Source of the DNA: Flavobacterium sp. MC2016-06 | GTDB lineage: Bacteria; Bacteroidota; Bacteroidia; Flavobacteriales; Flavobacteriaceae | Reading direction: 5' to 3' | DNA length: 64,000 nt | Assembly: GCF_009711165.2 (NCBI RefSeq) | Contig: NZ_WMID02000005.1 | Location: 186,001 to 250,000 of the forward strand | Shown here: positions 1 through 8,351 of the stretch, piece after piece | Layout: each line of letters begins with the position of its first letter | Position numbering within the stretch: the stretch's first letter is position 1 | Program-made: the position numbers and the translations under genes | Notes under the pieces: model-generated | Told to the model about the DNA's origin: nothing | Databases searched by the model: none | What the model saw: only the letters and a program-made list of their open reading frames with translations

Positions 1-462
1 GCTATTTTAGGACAGACTTCTCCAGGAATTGAGCCATTTAGCAGTAATTACTATAAAGCAGGATTAAGCAAAGGTAATTTTATGCGTAAGAATAAATACC
101 TGAAAGCATTATTAGAAAAAAAAGGTATTGATAATGAAGAGGTTTGGAGAGGAATTATGCTAAATGGCGGAAGTGTACAGCATATAGATGAACTGACTCA
201 AGAAGAAAAAGATGTTTTTAAAACTTTTAAAGAAATCAGCCAGTTAGAGATTATTCAGCAAGCCTCTATCAGACAAAAATATGTAGATCAAGGGCAGAGT
301 ATCAATCTTAATATTCCAGCAGATTTAGCGATCAAAGAAGTAAATCGTTTATTGATTGAAGCTTGGCAGTTAGGAATTAAAAGCTTGTATTACCAAAGAA
401 GTCAAAGCGTCTCTAAGGAACTTGTTACAAGTCTTGTTTCTTGCAGCAGCTGCGAATCATAA
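1..462 (+). CDS. nrdA: Ribonucleoside-diphosphate reductase large subunit, C-terminal part (5' end outside window)
   Basis: The frame is open from base 1, so this is the last 153 codons of a gene that starts upstream of the window. It matches the C-terminal part of the class I ribonucleotide reductase alpha subunit, which makes deoxyribonucleotides from ribonucleoside diphosphates in the cytoplasm. Recognisable pieces are SPGIEPFSSNYY near the left edge, then SINLNIP and KSLYYQRSQS. The tail ends in CSSCES, the mobile Cys pair that re-reduces the active site. The Met at base 82 is internal and is not the start. A strong terminator follows directly, so this gene ends its transcript. Confidence 0.95.
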   Translation, partial: AILGQTSPGIEPFSSNYYKAGLSKGNFMRKNKYLKALLEKKGIDNEEVWRGIMLNGGSVQHIDELTQEEKDVFKTFKEISQLEIIQQASIRQKYVDQGQSINLNIPADLAIKEVNRLLIEAWQLGIKSLYYQRSQSVSKELVTSLVSCSSCES

Positions 463-470
463 AAAATGAA

Positions 471-501
471 AGCCGAATCCCTAATAAGATTCGGCTTTTT
501 T
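471..501 (+). terminator. Rho-independent terminator after nrdA
   Basis: A perfect 9-bp stem (471-479 with 488-496, AGCCGAATC/GATTCGGCT) is followed by a run of T. It starts 8 bases after the nrdA stop codon. Confidence 0.9.
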
Positions 502-531
502 ATGTCGATTAAATTTTTGTTGTGTTAAAAT

Positions 532-608
532 AAAACACAGCAACTCCCGATAGCTCATTAAGAGATTTTTTCACGCAGATTCTGCAGATTTTGGCAGATT
601 TTTTTATT
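532..608. repeat. 77-bp direct repeat, copy 1
   Basis: As read, this segment is identical to 676-752. It starts AAAACACAGCAACTCCCGAT and runs into the left half of the CACGCAGATT palindrome. Confidence 0.85.
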
Positions 609-640
609 TTTTGTCTGCTAAAATCTGCGAAATCTGCGTG
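572..640. repeat. REP-like palindrome, CACGCAGATT family, copy 1
   Basis: CACGCAGATT at 572-581 is inverted as AATCTGCGTG at 631-640, with further inverted matches inside (CTGCAGATTTTGGCAGA against TCTGCTAAAATCTGC). The RNA would fold into one long hairpin. Other copies are at 716-784 and 39647-39703. Confidence 0.8.
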
Positions 641-672
641 CTAAAAAATTAAACACATAGAAACATAGATTT
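630..672. repeat. 43-bp direct repeat, copy A
   Basis: This segment recurs at 870-912. It joins the right end of the CACGCAGATT palindrome (AATCTGCGTG) to a copy of the AACACATAGAAACATAG terminal repeat. The two repeat families therefore sit in a fixed arrangement. Confidence 0.75.
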
Positions 673-675
673 AAT

Positions 676-752
676 AAAACACAGCAACTCCCGATAGCTC
701 ATTAAGAGATTTTTTCACGCAGATTCTGCAGATTTTGGCAGATTTTTTTATT
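676..752. repeat. 77-bp direct repeat, copy 2
   Basis: As read, identical to 532-608. The two copies are 144 bases apart start to start, so the intergenic region contains a tandem-like duplication that has diverged on the right side of each unit. Confidence 0.85.
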
Positions 753-784
753 CCTTTTCTGCTAAAATCTGCAGAATCTGCGTG
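716..784. repeat. REP-like palindrome, CACGCAGATT family, copy 2
   Basis: CACGCAGATT at 716-725 pairs with AATCTGCGTG at 775-784. The left half is identical to copy 1; the right half differs by a few bases, mostly in ways that keep the pairing. Confidence 0.8.
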
Positions 785-820
785 AAACTTTTTATTTATT
801 CCTTTACTTAATGAAATTGT

Positions 821-834
821 CCGATAGCTATCGG
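821..834. repeat. CCGATAGCTATCGG palindrome
   Basis: A perfect 14-bp palindrome. A 16-bp version (CCCGATAGCTATCGGG) lies at 39604-39619, directly in front of another CACGCAGATT palindrome. The halves at 546 and 690 (CCCGATAGCT) look like deletion forms of the same unit. Confidence 0.75.
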
Positions 835-869
835 ATAAAGAATTAAAAATAAAATCAGCTCAATCTGCC

Positions 870-912
870 AAATCTGCGTGCTAAAAAATTAAACACATAG
901 AAACATAGATTT
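870..912. repeat. 43-bp direct repeat, copy B
   Basis: Matches 630-672. It forms the left edge of the terminal-inverted-repeat element at 892-1022. Confidence 0.75.
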
Positions 913-1022
913 TAAAAACAATAAAAAGAGATAAATACAAATCTAGATTTGTCACATAGCTCTGTGAATTTGGACAAATAAAATGCCTTTTACGCCAAAG
1001 AAAAACTATGTCTCTATGTGTT
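892..1022. mobile_element. MITE-like element with 17-bp terminal inverted repeats, copy 1
   Basis: AACACATAGAAACATAG at the left end is inverted as CTATGTCTCTATGTGTT at the right end (one mismatch), giving a 131-bp unit with no coding capacity. Two more copies are at 2827-2965 and 5597-5733. No transposase is seen nearby, so the term MITE-like rests on structure and copy number only. Confidence 0.6.
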
Positions 1023-1144
1023 AAAATAAGATATCACGAGAGATTAAATATTTTTAAATCTCTTATAGCATTTTAAAATAAGACATAAAATGTTAATTTC
1101 GTACTCAGAAATTATCATCCAAAACAAATAAATATCTGCAGTAA

Positions 1145-2746
1145 ATGGAAAATATAACAGTAATTATAATGTTATTATTTGGCGTCGCTTTTTTAAGCCT
1201 TGTCAGCAAAAAATATAATTTTCCAATTCCTATCGTACTCGTACTTTGCGGTGTAGTAATCAGTATTATTCCTGGTCTTCCCGTAATTGCATTAAATCCA
1301 GAAGTCGTTTTTATTATCTTCCTGCCGCCGCTATTATATCACGCAGCTTGGTATACCAGCTGGTCTGAGTTTAAACAGACTATTCGTCCAATTACATTGG
1401 CAGCTGTTGGTTTAGTATTCTTTACCACGTTTGCTGTTGCTGTTGTAGTTCATGCATTAATAGATGATGTTTCTTGGCCGTTAGCCTTTTTACTCGGTGC
1501 GATAGTTTCGCCTCCAGACGCCGTTTCTGCAACCTCAATTACAAAAGGATTGGGACTTCATCCAAGACTTATTGCTATTCTTGAAGGCGAAAGTCTTGTA
1601 AACGATGCAAGTGGTCTGGTTGCTTATAAATATGCGTTGATGGCAATTACAGCAGGTAATTTTATTCTCTGGAAAGCAGGCTTAAACTTTATTGTAATGT
1701 CTCTTTTAGGAATTGCCGTTGGAGTTGCTGTAGGCTTTGTAATGCATTTTATTCATCGAAAGTTTGTAAGTGATGATATTATCGAAGTAACGCTGACATT
1801 ATTGACGCCATTTGCATCTTATCTTATTGCCGAACATTTTGAAGGTTCGGGTGTTCTTGCCGTTGTGGCAACGGGGCTCTTTCTTTCGGCTCGATCGAGT
1901 ACTATTTTTTCGCATGAAGGCAGAATTATGACCAATACTATTTGGAGTGTTCTAACTAATATCTTAAACGGATTAATTTTTATTTTAATTGGCTTACAGC
2001 TTAGACAGATTATCTCTGGAATAAGCAATTATTCTGGCAGTTCTTTGTTTATTTGGGGAGCGGTAGTAAGTATAGTCGTTATTTTAGTGCGCTTTTTATG
2101 GGTTATTCCAGCAACCATAATCCCTAGATTAATCAGCAAGAAAATTAGACAGAAAGAAGAGTACGATTATCGCAATATGATTGTTTTTGGCTGGTCTGGA
2201 ATGCGAGGCGTAGTGTCTATGGCCGCAGCATTGGCATTGCCGTTAACCATTCATGGAAATGAAGAATTTCCGCTTCGTAACTTAATTATCTATCTCGTAT
2301 TTTGTGTTATTCTTTCGACGTTAGTAATTCAAGGACTTACGCTGCCGTGGCTTATTAAAAAATTAAAACTAGAACCTTATTCGATACTTGCAGAAGAATA
2401 TGGAATTAGAAATATTATAGTTTCTGAAACTATTTCTCATATCGAAGACAATTTTTCTTTATTGAATGATGATTTGCTGCATAATATTAAAAGTAAATAC
2501 GAAGTCAAATTTAACCGTTTGCAGAAAACAGAACTTCCGGTCAATTTTTTTGGAAAAGGAAAAGTAATGGGAGGGGAGATCTTTAATGATTTTACTAAAA
2601 TTCAGATTGATTTATTGAATGTAGAACGTTCAAAATTAGAAACCATGCACAAAGGAGGTTCTGTAAACGAAGAAATCTTTCGTAAAATAGAAAAAGAACT
2701 TGACCTTGAAGAAACCCGTCTTTGGATGGAAATGTATGAAGATTAA
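1145..2746 (+). CDS. Na+/H+ antiporter of the CPA1 (NhaP-type) family
   Basis: An inner-membrane cation/proton antiporter of 533 residues. Residues 1-410 are a series of hydrophobic membrane segments, followed by a hydrophilic cytoplasmic tail of about 120 residues. The family signatures are clear: SPPDAVSATS near residue 122, and EGESLVNDASG at about 147-157, whose ND pair corresponds to the ion-binding residues of CPA1 exchangers. The family exports Na+, or K+ in some members, in exchange for protons and so controls pH and salt stress. The ATG at 1145 sits at the start of the first membrane helix. The gene stands alone, with its own terminator just downstream. Confidence 0.9.
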   Translation: MENITVIIMLLFGVAFLSLVSKKYNFPIPIVLVLCGVVISIIPGLPVIALNPEVVFIIFLPPLLYHAAWYTSWSEFKQTIRPITLAAVGLVFFTTFAVAVVVHALIDDVSWPLAFLLGAIVSPPDAVSATSITKGLGLHPRLIAILEGESLVNDASGLVAYKYALMAITAGNFILWKAGLNFIVMSLLGIAVGVAVGFVMHFIHRKFVSDDIIEVTLTLLTPFASYLIAEHFEGSGVLAVVATGLFLSARSSTIFSHEGRIMTNTIWSVLTNILNGLIFILIGLQLRQIISGISNYSGSSLFIWGAVVSIVVILVRFLWVIPATIIPRLISKKIRQKEEYDYRNMIVFGWSGMRGVVSMAAALALPLTIHGNEEFPLRNLIIYLVFCVILSTLVIQGLTLPWLIKKLKLEPYSILAEEYGIRNIIVSETISHIEDNFSLLNDDLLHNIKSKYEVKFNRLQKTELPVNFFGKGKVMGGEIFNDFTKIQIDLLNVERSKLETMHKGGSVNEEIFRKIEKELDLEETRLWMEMYED

Positions 2747-2765
2747 GCTGTATAAATCAAACATA

Positions 2766-2803
2766 AAAAAGAGATTCTTTGTCTGAAAGAATCTCTTTTT
2801 TAT
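2766..2803 (+). terminator. Rho-independent terminator after the antiporter gene
   Basis: A 15-bp stem (2766-2780 with 2786-2800) with a 5-base loop ends in a T-run. Being A-rich on the left and T-rich on the right, it could also stop leftward transcripts from the thioesterase gene. Confidence 0.9.
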
Positions 2804-2826
2804 TAAAGATTGTGTGTAATTATTTT

Positions 2827-2965
2827 AACACATAGAAACATAGGTTTTATTGAATATAAAGAGAATAAAAAAGAAATTCATTTCTTTCACATAGACAGCT
2901 ATGTGTATTTTAGAATAAGTGAAACGTCTTTTTTTGAGCTTACAGAAGCTATGTTTCTATGTGTT
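2827..2965. mobile_element. MITE-like element with 17-bp terminal inverted repeats, copy 2
   Basis: AACACATAGAAACATAG (2827-2843) and its exact inverse CTATGTTTCTATGTGTT (2949-2965) bound a 139-bp unit. The interior resembles copy 3, including a shared ATAAGTGAAACG followed by a T-run. A 60-codon frame crossing it is an accident of the repeat. Confidence 0.7.
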
Positions 2966-2994
2966 AAAAATAAATTGTGTACAGCAGATTAAAA

Positions 2995-3438
2995 TTATTC
3001 TGGAATTTTAACATCACTCAAAGCTAAATTTGCGCTTGCTTGTGCGACTAATTTAGAAGTGTTTTCGTTAATGACATCGGCTTTGATATTGATGATCGTT
3101 TTGCCTAATTTCTCCACTTTTGTTCGTACTAAAACCTTTTGTCCTTCAAATGCTGGATTAAAATAATCGATGTAAAGATTGATTGTTGGGTAAAATTTCT
3201 CTAAACCTAAAACCATAAAATTGACACCAATACAATCGTCAATCATTCCAGAAGTTACACCACCGTGAAGCATTCCAACAGGATTTGTCATGTCTTTTCG
3301 AATCTCAAACTGAAATTCTACTGCTTTTTCTTCAACCGAAATTACTTTTCCATTGAGCCAATGTGCGTAAGGAGACGGGCTTTCAGTAAAATGTTTTCCA
3401 ATAAAGCTTTGCAGAAATTTTAATCTTTTATTTTCCAT
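2995..3438 (-). CDS. PaaI/YdiI-like hot-dog thioesterase
   Basis: A 147-residue single-domain hot-dog protein. The HGG motif in MLHGGVTSGMIDDCIG (about residues 57-72) is the loop and helix that carry the acyl-CoA binding and catalytic region in PaaI-type thioesterases. The predicted role is hydrolysis of an acyl-CoA or aryl-CoA thioester in the cytoplasm; the substrate cannot be read from the sequence. It is transcribed leftward and alone. The length is normal for the family and the start Met fits the usual N-terminus. Confidence 0.85.
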   Translation of the reverse strand: MENKRLKFLQSFIGKHFTESPSPYAHWLNGKVISVEEKAVEFQFEIRKDMTNPVGMLHGGVTSGMIDDCIGVNFMVLGLEKFYPTINLYIDYFNPAFEGQKVLVRTKVEKLGKTIINIKADVINENTSKLVAQASANLALSDVKIPE

Positions 3439-3753
3439 ATTTCAGAACTTATATTTTGAGATTTTTTTAATGTATTAAGATAACAATCTTGTTAGTGTTT
3501 TTTGACGAATTAATTAATTTATAAACTGCTTTCGGGAAAAAGCGGTTTAAGAAATAAATGATTTTAGTATCGCCTACGCGAATGATATGTCGTTTGTGAA
3601 ATTAATTTTACAGACAAAAGTTACTCCATTACTATTTGTGCAAATTCGTGAAATCCGTGTTAAAATTAAACTACAATATTTATATACTTATGGTGATCCT
3701 TCTACCTGTTTTTAAAGCTAATAGAATGATGTTTTTGAAGTGTAGCTTTAAGA
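3439..3753. other. Intergenic region between the thioesterase and MutS-like genes
   Basis: About 315 bases without a gene. It contains a weak hairpin at about 3524-3550 and an 8-bp inverted pair TAAAGCTA/TAGCTTTA (3713-3720 with 3743-3750). The pair lies just downstream of the MutS-like gene but has no T-run. The first part should hold the thioesterase promoter, which I could not place. Confidence 0.5.
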
Positions 3754-5526
3754 TTAAATTACGCCCATTTTCTGCATTAAAAATGTAGCACTTTTGTTTT
3801 TACAGATTCCTGCGCGAAGTTTATAATCAAAATGTAATTCGTTATTTTGTATTTCAACTTCAAAACATTGGTTAGTTAAAATTTCAGGATATTCGTTAGT
3901 AGTCAAACAAACTTCAATATCGTGCGTTGCAATAGCTCCAATAGCTTTTTTAGCGATAATTTTCTTTACGACTTCGATTGTTCCGTTGCGTTTATCATCA
4001 GAGTTTGTACCTCTTAAAATTTCGTCTAATAGCACAAAAGCAGGCTGTTCTTCCAGCGCATTCATAATTTGTTTTAAACGTTTGATTTCGGCAAAAAAGT
4101 AAGACTCACTATCTGATAAAGAATCAGACAATCGCATTGAAACTAATACTGGAAGTGGATGTATATTAGCTTCTGTAGCACAAACGACTGATCCGATTCC
4201 TCCCAATACCATATTAACACCTAAACTTCTCAAAAAAGTACTTTTTCCAGACATGTTAGAACCCGTTAAAATCATAAAAGATTCTGGGTAAAAACGAGTG
4301 TCATTTCCAACTCTGGTTTCTGGATTTAATAACGGATGGCTTAAATTAGAAAAACTAATTTTATACGCTGAGTTGATTTCTGGAAAAACAAAATCGGGAT
4401 TGTTATACGCTAAATTAGCAAGACTGCTCAAAGCTTCTAATTCTCCAATAATCGAAATCCATTTTTCTAGTTCTAGCGAATAATTATCCTTCCATTTTAA
4501 AAGCGCTTTTAAAACGTGCAGGTTAAATAAAAAGGTTCCATTAAATAATGTTGCAGTTACAAGATTACTAATAGTGTCCATTCGTGAAAACAACTCCGAT
4601 AATTGTTTTAAATGAATGCTGGCTGTCGCATTTTTAGAAACAAGCTGTTTTTGTAGCTGAATTAGTTTTTGGGATTGAAAATTTTCAGTTTCAATTTTCT
4701 CCACTAATAAACTGTATTGTTTGATGATTTTATCAACGTTATCTGCTTGGGCTATTTCAGATTGGATTCTCTTTAAAGATCTTCCTACAACAATTAAATT
4801 GGCAATAAAAACATAAGTTGAATAAGAAAGTAAAATGGCTTTTGATGTTACAAAATAAGCTGCTAAAAAGCCGAAAAACAATGTTGGAAGCACAAATGAC
4901 AGTACAACTATTACTTTAGGTAAAGCATTATTTTTAGAAGAATTCCAACGAATTATAGAATCATAAGAACTTTTAGAATCATTACTTATGGTTGCCAGCG
5001 CTAGAAATTCCTGTCTCCAGTCAAATTTACTTTTAAGTTCGTTTACAGCTTCTTGGTTTTCTAAAATAACAGTATTAGAATTTGCAACTAAAAGTTGTTC
5101 AGCCAGGGTTTTCTTTCCGATAAAAGTAGCGGTTCTGTTTAGATTTTGAAATAAAGAATGATCTCCAAAAATATCTAAATCGTAAGCATACGGATGATGA
5201 AAATCATTGAATTCTATTCCGTTTTCAAAAGGAAGTTTTTCTCTTTTTAGAAAAGAGATTTCATTGGTATTAATTTTTAAAAGCGCATTGGTCAGCAATT
5301 TTTGAAAAGACAGCTTAGAATGAATTCTCATTAAAAAAAGAAAACCAACAAAGGATAAAATAGCAAAAATTACATTTAAAGTTTCATTTGTTTTGATGTA
5401 ATAATACATAAAAAACAAGAATAAAAATACACTTAAAAGACGTAATAGACTTATGCTGTTATATCGTTTGTTGATTTTACTAAATTGTTCTGAATATTGT
5501 GCTGCTTTTTCTTGATATGCTTTCAT
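3754..5526 (-). CDS. MutS-related ATPase with membrane segments
   Basis: A 590-residue protein with the ATPase domain of MutS at its C-terminus: Walker A GSNMSGKS at about 422-429, Walker B with FVLLDEI at about 497-503, followed by RGTNSDDKRNGT and IATHDIE. The mismatch-recognition domain of true MutS is absent. Instead there are two hydrophobic segments at about residues 27-67 and another pair at about 204-248, then a helical lever-like region. This layout is common in Bacteroidota as a MutS-like protein distinct from MutS1 and MutS2; its function is not established. It may be a membrane-attached DNA-binding ATPase, but that is inference. It is transcribed alone. Confidence 0.85.
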   Translation of the reverse strand: MKAYQEKAAQYSEQFSKINKRYNSISLLRLLSVFLFLFFMYYYIKTNETLNVIFAILSFVGFLFLMRIHSKLSFQKLLTNALLKINTNEISFLKREKLPFENGIEFNDFHHPYAYDLDIFGDHSLFQNLNRTATFIGKKTLAEQLLVANSNTVILENQEAVNELKSKFDWRQEFLALATISNDSKSSYDSIIRWNSSKNNALPKVIVVLSFVLPTLFFGFLAAYFVTSKAILLSYSTYVFIANLIVVGRSLKRIQSEIAQADNVDKIIKQYSLLVEKIETENFQSQKLIQLQKQLVSKNATASIHLKQLSELFSRMDTISNLVTATLFNGTFLFNLHVLKALLKWKDNYSLELEKWISIIGELEALSSLANLAYNNPDFVFPEINSAYKISFSNLSHPLLNPETRVGNDTRFYPESFMILTGSNMSGKSTFLRSLGVNMVLGGIGSVVCATEANIHPLPVLVSMRLSDSLSDSESYFFAEIKRLKQIMNALEEQPAFVLLDEILRGTNSDDKRNGTIEVVKKIIAKKAIGAIATHDIEVCLTTNEYPEILTNQCFEVEIQNNELHFDYKLRAGICKNKSATFLMQKMGVI

Positions 5527-5596
5527 TGTATTAATTTGATGAAATACAAATATAGCTTTTACGAGATATATACATCAATCCCATAAAATTTTATTT

Positions 5597-5733
5597 AATA
5601 CATAGAAACATAGATTCTATTTAAAAGAAGTATGCCAAAAAGAAATACATTTCTTTCGAATAGTTTGCTATGTTAGTTTTGGATAAGTGAAACGACTTTT
5701 TTTGAATTTATAAAAGCTATGTTTCTATGTATT
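5597..5733. mobile_element. MITE-like element with 17-bp terminal inverted repeats, copy 3
   Basis: AATACATAGAAACATAG (5597-5613) and CTATGTTTCTATGTATT (5717-5733) are exact inverses. Each carries the same compensating change relative to copy 2, so the ends vary together. The 137-bp interior is similar to copy 2. It lies between two leftward genes. Confidence 0.7.
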
Positions 5734-5760
5734 AAAATAATTATGAGTAACGATTCATTT

Positions 5761-6594
5761 TTAATCTTCATGCATTACCAAAACGGGTATTTCGACTTCT
5801 TTTGATATTTTTTTAGAGAAACTAGACTCAAAAAGACTTTCAAAGAAAGTTCGTTTATGTTTAATCGTAGTTAGAATGTCAATATCCTTGTAGAGAATAA
5901 AATCTAGAATTGTTTCTTTGACTTCATCACTTGGCAGTACTAAAAAATCCACATTTTCGCCAGCAAATTCATTTTCCCATTCTTTAATAGTAGCATCAGA
6001 AACATCAGATGCAGATGTTCTTACGTATAAGCTTTTTACTTTAGCATCTGTTTTTTTAGCTATTTTCAATACTTTTCTTAGTTCTTTTTTGTCTTTCTCG
6101 CGATAGCGCGTAGTAAAGCCAATTGTTTTAACTTTTTTGTATTTGGCAGCAATTGGAACGCATAAAACAGGAACGTCAACGCCTGAGATTACAGAATTGG
6201 TATTAGATCCAGTAAAGAACTTTGTCCAGTCTGAAGCGCCTGTGGTTCCCATAATTACAAAGTCGATTTTGTCTTCTTCAACAGCATTTTTTAAGTTATA
6301 TAGTAAATCGCCATCCATCAAACGGTGTTTTATAACAATGTTTTCTAATTTCCTTTCCATTGCAATAGTTCGCAATTTTGGAATTTCATCTTTAAACATT
6401 TCAAATTTTGCTAATTCTATAGAGGTGTAAATTGAGGCGTAGTTTTCTGGGAAAAATTGACTGTCGTAAACTGGAATCTCAAAGGTGTGAAGTAAAACGA
6501 GTTCTGCATTGACAATTTTAGCAAATTCTAAAGCATGAACAAACGCATTTGTAGCTGCTTCAGAGAAATCTGTGGGGAATAATATCTTTTTCAT
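5761..6594 (-). CDS. Universal stress protein with two UspA domains
   Basis: Two tandem UspA-like domains fill a 277-residue cytoplasmic protein, the usual tandem form in Bacteroidota. The first begins with KKILFPTDFSEAATNAF and contains VIMGTTGASDW and GSNTNSV, close to the ATP-binding G-x2-G-x9-G-S/T pattern. The second domain (about 150-277) is more diverged and ends in VEIPVLVMHED. I chose the Met at 6594 because the conserved first strand starts there; an in-frame Met 10 codons upstream (6624) adds residues with no family counterpart. Role: stress survival by nucleotide binding, details unknown. Confidence 0.9.
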   Translation of the reverse strand: MKKILFPTDFSEAATNAFVHALEFAKIVNAELVLLHTFEIPVYDSQFFPENYASIYTSIELAKFEMFKDEIPKLRTIAMERKLENIVIKHRLMDGDLLYNLKNAVEEDKIDFVIMGTTGASDWTKFFTGSNTNSVISGVDVPVLCVPIAAKYKKVKTIGFTTRYREKDKKELRKVLKIAKKTDAKVKSLYVRTSASDVSDATIKEWENEFAGENVDFLVLPSDEVKETILDFILYKDIDILTTIKHKRTFFESLFESSFSKKISKEVEIPVLVMHED

Positions 6595-6764
6595 TTTATT
6601 GAGATTAAAGGTTTGTTTACTCAAATTTACTCATTCTAGATAGAAAATAACCTGATAATTATCAGTTATTTAACACTTAAAGATTTGTTAATACACTAGT
6701 ATTTTAAGGATTAAATGTAGAATTTCTATAGCGGTTCAGTTTTTAAACTTTAGGTGTTTTTTTA

Positions 6765-6772
6765 TACCTTTG
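6765..6772 (+). promoter_or_regulatory. -7 promoter box of mnmE
   Basis: TACCTTTG fits the Bacteroidota consensus TAnnTTTG. Its last base is only 4 bases before the mnmE ATG (6777), so transcription would begin at or next to the start codon. Confidence 0.6.
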
Positions 6773-6776
6773 CAGC

Positions 6777-8177
6777 ATGATAAATCAAGATTCTATAGTT
6801 GCATTAGCCACTCCGTCTGGAGCAGGAGCAATTGCCATCATTCGAATTTCGGGACCTGAAGCCATTACGATTGGTAATTCGGTTTTTAAATCTATTAAAG
6901 GCAAAGATTTAACGAAGCAGAAAACACATACACTACATTTAGGACACGTTATTGACGGTGCTAAAACTTTAGATGAAGTTTTGGTTTCGTTGTTTAAAGG
7001 TCCAAACTCTTATACAGGCGAAGACACGATCGAAATTTCGTGTCACGGTTCAACATACATTCAGCAGCAGATTATTCAGTTATTATTGCGAAAAGGCTGT
7101 CGTATGGCAGATGCGGGCGAATTTACGTTAAGAGCCTTCTTAAATGGAAAACTGGATTTATCGCAGGCAGAAGCTGTTGCCGATTTAATTTCGTCTGATA
7201 ATGAAGCGTCGCATCAAATTGCAATGCAGCAAATGCGAGGCGGTTTTAGTAATGAAATTGCCAAACTGCGTGAGGAATTATTGAATTTTGCTTCTTTGAT
7301 TGAGCTGGAATTGGATTTTGCAGAAGAAGATGTAGAATTTGCAGATAGAACTCAATTTCATGAATTATTAAACCGTATTGAGTTTGTCTTAAAACGTTTA
7401 ATCGATTCGTTTGCTGTTGGAAATGTTATTAAAAACGGAATTCCTGTAGCAATTGTCGGCGAGCCAAACGTTGGAAAATCAACTTTATTGAATGCTTTAT
7501 TGAATGAAGAACGCGCCATTGTTTCTGAAATTGCTGGAACTACGCGCGATACAATTGAAGACGAATTGGTAATTGGTGGCATTGGTTTTAGATTTATTGA
7601 TACTGCCGGAATTCGTGAAACAAAAGATGTTGTTGAAAGTATTGGAATCAAAAAAACTTTCGAAAAAATAGAACAGGCACAGGTTGTTGTCTTTTTGTTT
7701 GATGGTTTCAGATTTCAGGTTTCAGGTTTGGATTACATAAACGAAATTGAAAAAGTTAAAAATAAATATCCGCTGAAACCAATATTGGTTGTAGTTAATA
7801 AACTTGATTTATTATCTAAACAAGAAGTTGATAACATTGATGAAAAACTTGAAACTTTAAACCTTAAACTTTTAAAAATCTCTGCAAAAGAGAAAATAGG
7901 AGTTGATGAATTAAAGAACGAATTACTTTCTTTTGTAAATACTGGAGCGCTTCGTAACAACGAAACAATTGTAACCAATACAAGACATTATGATTCATTA
8001 CTAAAAGCTTTAGATGAAATACAAAAAGTGAAGTTTGGTTTAGAGACGAATCTTTCGAGTGACTTAATGGCGCTTGATATTCGCGAAGCTTTATACCAAT
8101 TTGGACTTATTACAGGTCAGGTTACTAATGATGAATTGCTGGGGAATATTTTTGCTAATTTCTGTATTGGGAAGTAG
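6777..8177 (+). CDS. mnmE: tRNA uridine-5-carboxymethylaminomethyl(34) synthesis GTPase MnmE
   Basis: A full-length MnmE of 466 residues. With MnmG it installs the carboxymethylaminomethyl group on the wobble uridine of certain tRNAs. The N-terminal folate-binding domain starts DSIVALATPSGAGAIAIIR. The G domain inserted in the helical domain has GEPNVGKS (about 228-235), the AGTTRDT switch, DTAGIRE and NKLD. The protein ends with FCIGK, whose Cys is needed for activity. The -7 box lies so close to the ATG that the mRNA may be leaderless. It is followed by a terminator and a gap with a decayed reverse-strand frame. Confidence 0.97.
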   Translation: MINQDSIVALATPSGAGAIAIIRISGPEAITIGNSVFKSIKGKDLTKQKTHTLHLGHVIDGAKTLDEVLVSLFKGPNSYTGEDTIEISCHGSTYIQQQIIQLLLRKGCRMADAGEFTLRAFLNGKLDLSQAEAVADLISSDNEASHQIAMQQMRGGFSNEIAKLREELLNFASLIELELDFAEEDVEFADRTQFHELLNRIEFVLKRLIDSFAVGNVIKNGIPVAIVGEPNVGKSTLLNALLNEERAIVSEIAGTTRDTIEDELVIGGIGFRFIDTAGIRETKDVVESIGIKKTFEKIEQAQVVVFLFDGFRFQVSGLDYINEIEKVKNKYPLKPILVVVNKLDLLSKQEVDNIDEKLETLNLKLLKISAKEKIGVDELKNELLSFVNTGALRNNETIVTNTRHYDSLLKALDEIQKVKFGLETNLSSDLMALDIREALYQFGLITGQVTNDELLGNIFANFCIGK

Positions 8178-8209
8178 AAGCAGCAAAGAAATACAAATTA
8201 AAAAATAAC

Positions 8210-8254
8210 AAAAGAGTTAAGGTATTAGTAATTAATATTTTAACTCTTTTTTTG
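8210..8254 (+). terminator. Rho-independent terminator after mnmE
   Basis: AAAAGAGTTAA (8210-8220) pairs with TTAACTCTTTT (8240-8250), followed by more T. It lies 33 bases past the mnmE stop. Confidence 0.8.
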
Positions 8255-8351
8255 TTGAATTATTTTTGGGGTATTTGGCTTTGTTTTGATAAGATTTGAA
8301 CTTTGAATTTGCGAGATATGCAATGAGAGTTTATAACAAAACCTTTAAGGC

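Larger units (their letters stand above)
463..1144. other. Repeat-rich intergenic region between nrdA and the antiporter gene
   Basis: I see no credible gene in this stretch of about 680 bases. After the nrdA terminator it is a mosaic of small repeats: two 77-bp direct repeats, two imperfect palindromes built on CACGCAGATT/AATCTGCGTG, a CCGATAGCTATCGG palindrome, a 43-bp repeat, and one element with 17-bp terminal inverted repeats. The same families recur at about 2.8, 5.6 and 39.6 kb. Confidence 0.8.

Noticed and set aside
2810..2992. 60-codon open frame between the antiporter and thioesterase genes
   Set aside because: It lies across the inverted-repeat element at 2827-2965, and its sequence is explained by the repeat. 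It has no protein-like features.
3524..3750. Weak hairpins between the thioesterase and MutS-like genes as terminators
   Set aside because: The stems are 7-8 bp with mismatches or long loops, and no T-run follows on the strand of either gene.
8150..8177. mnmE 3' end as an integration site of a genomic island (as for SGI1-type elements)
   Set aside because: The end sequence TTCTGTATTGGGAAG resembles that site because the protein end FCIGK is conserved. I found no integrase gene and no second copy downstream in this window.
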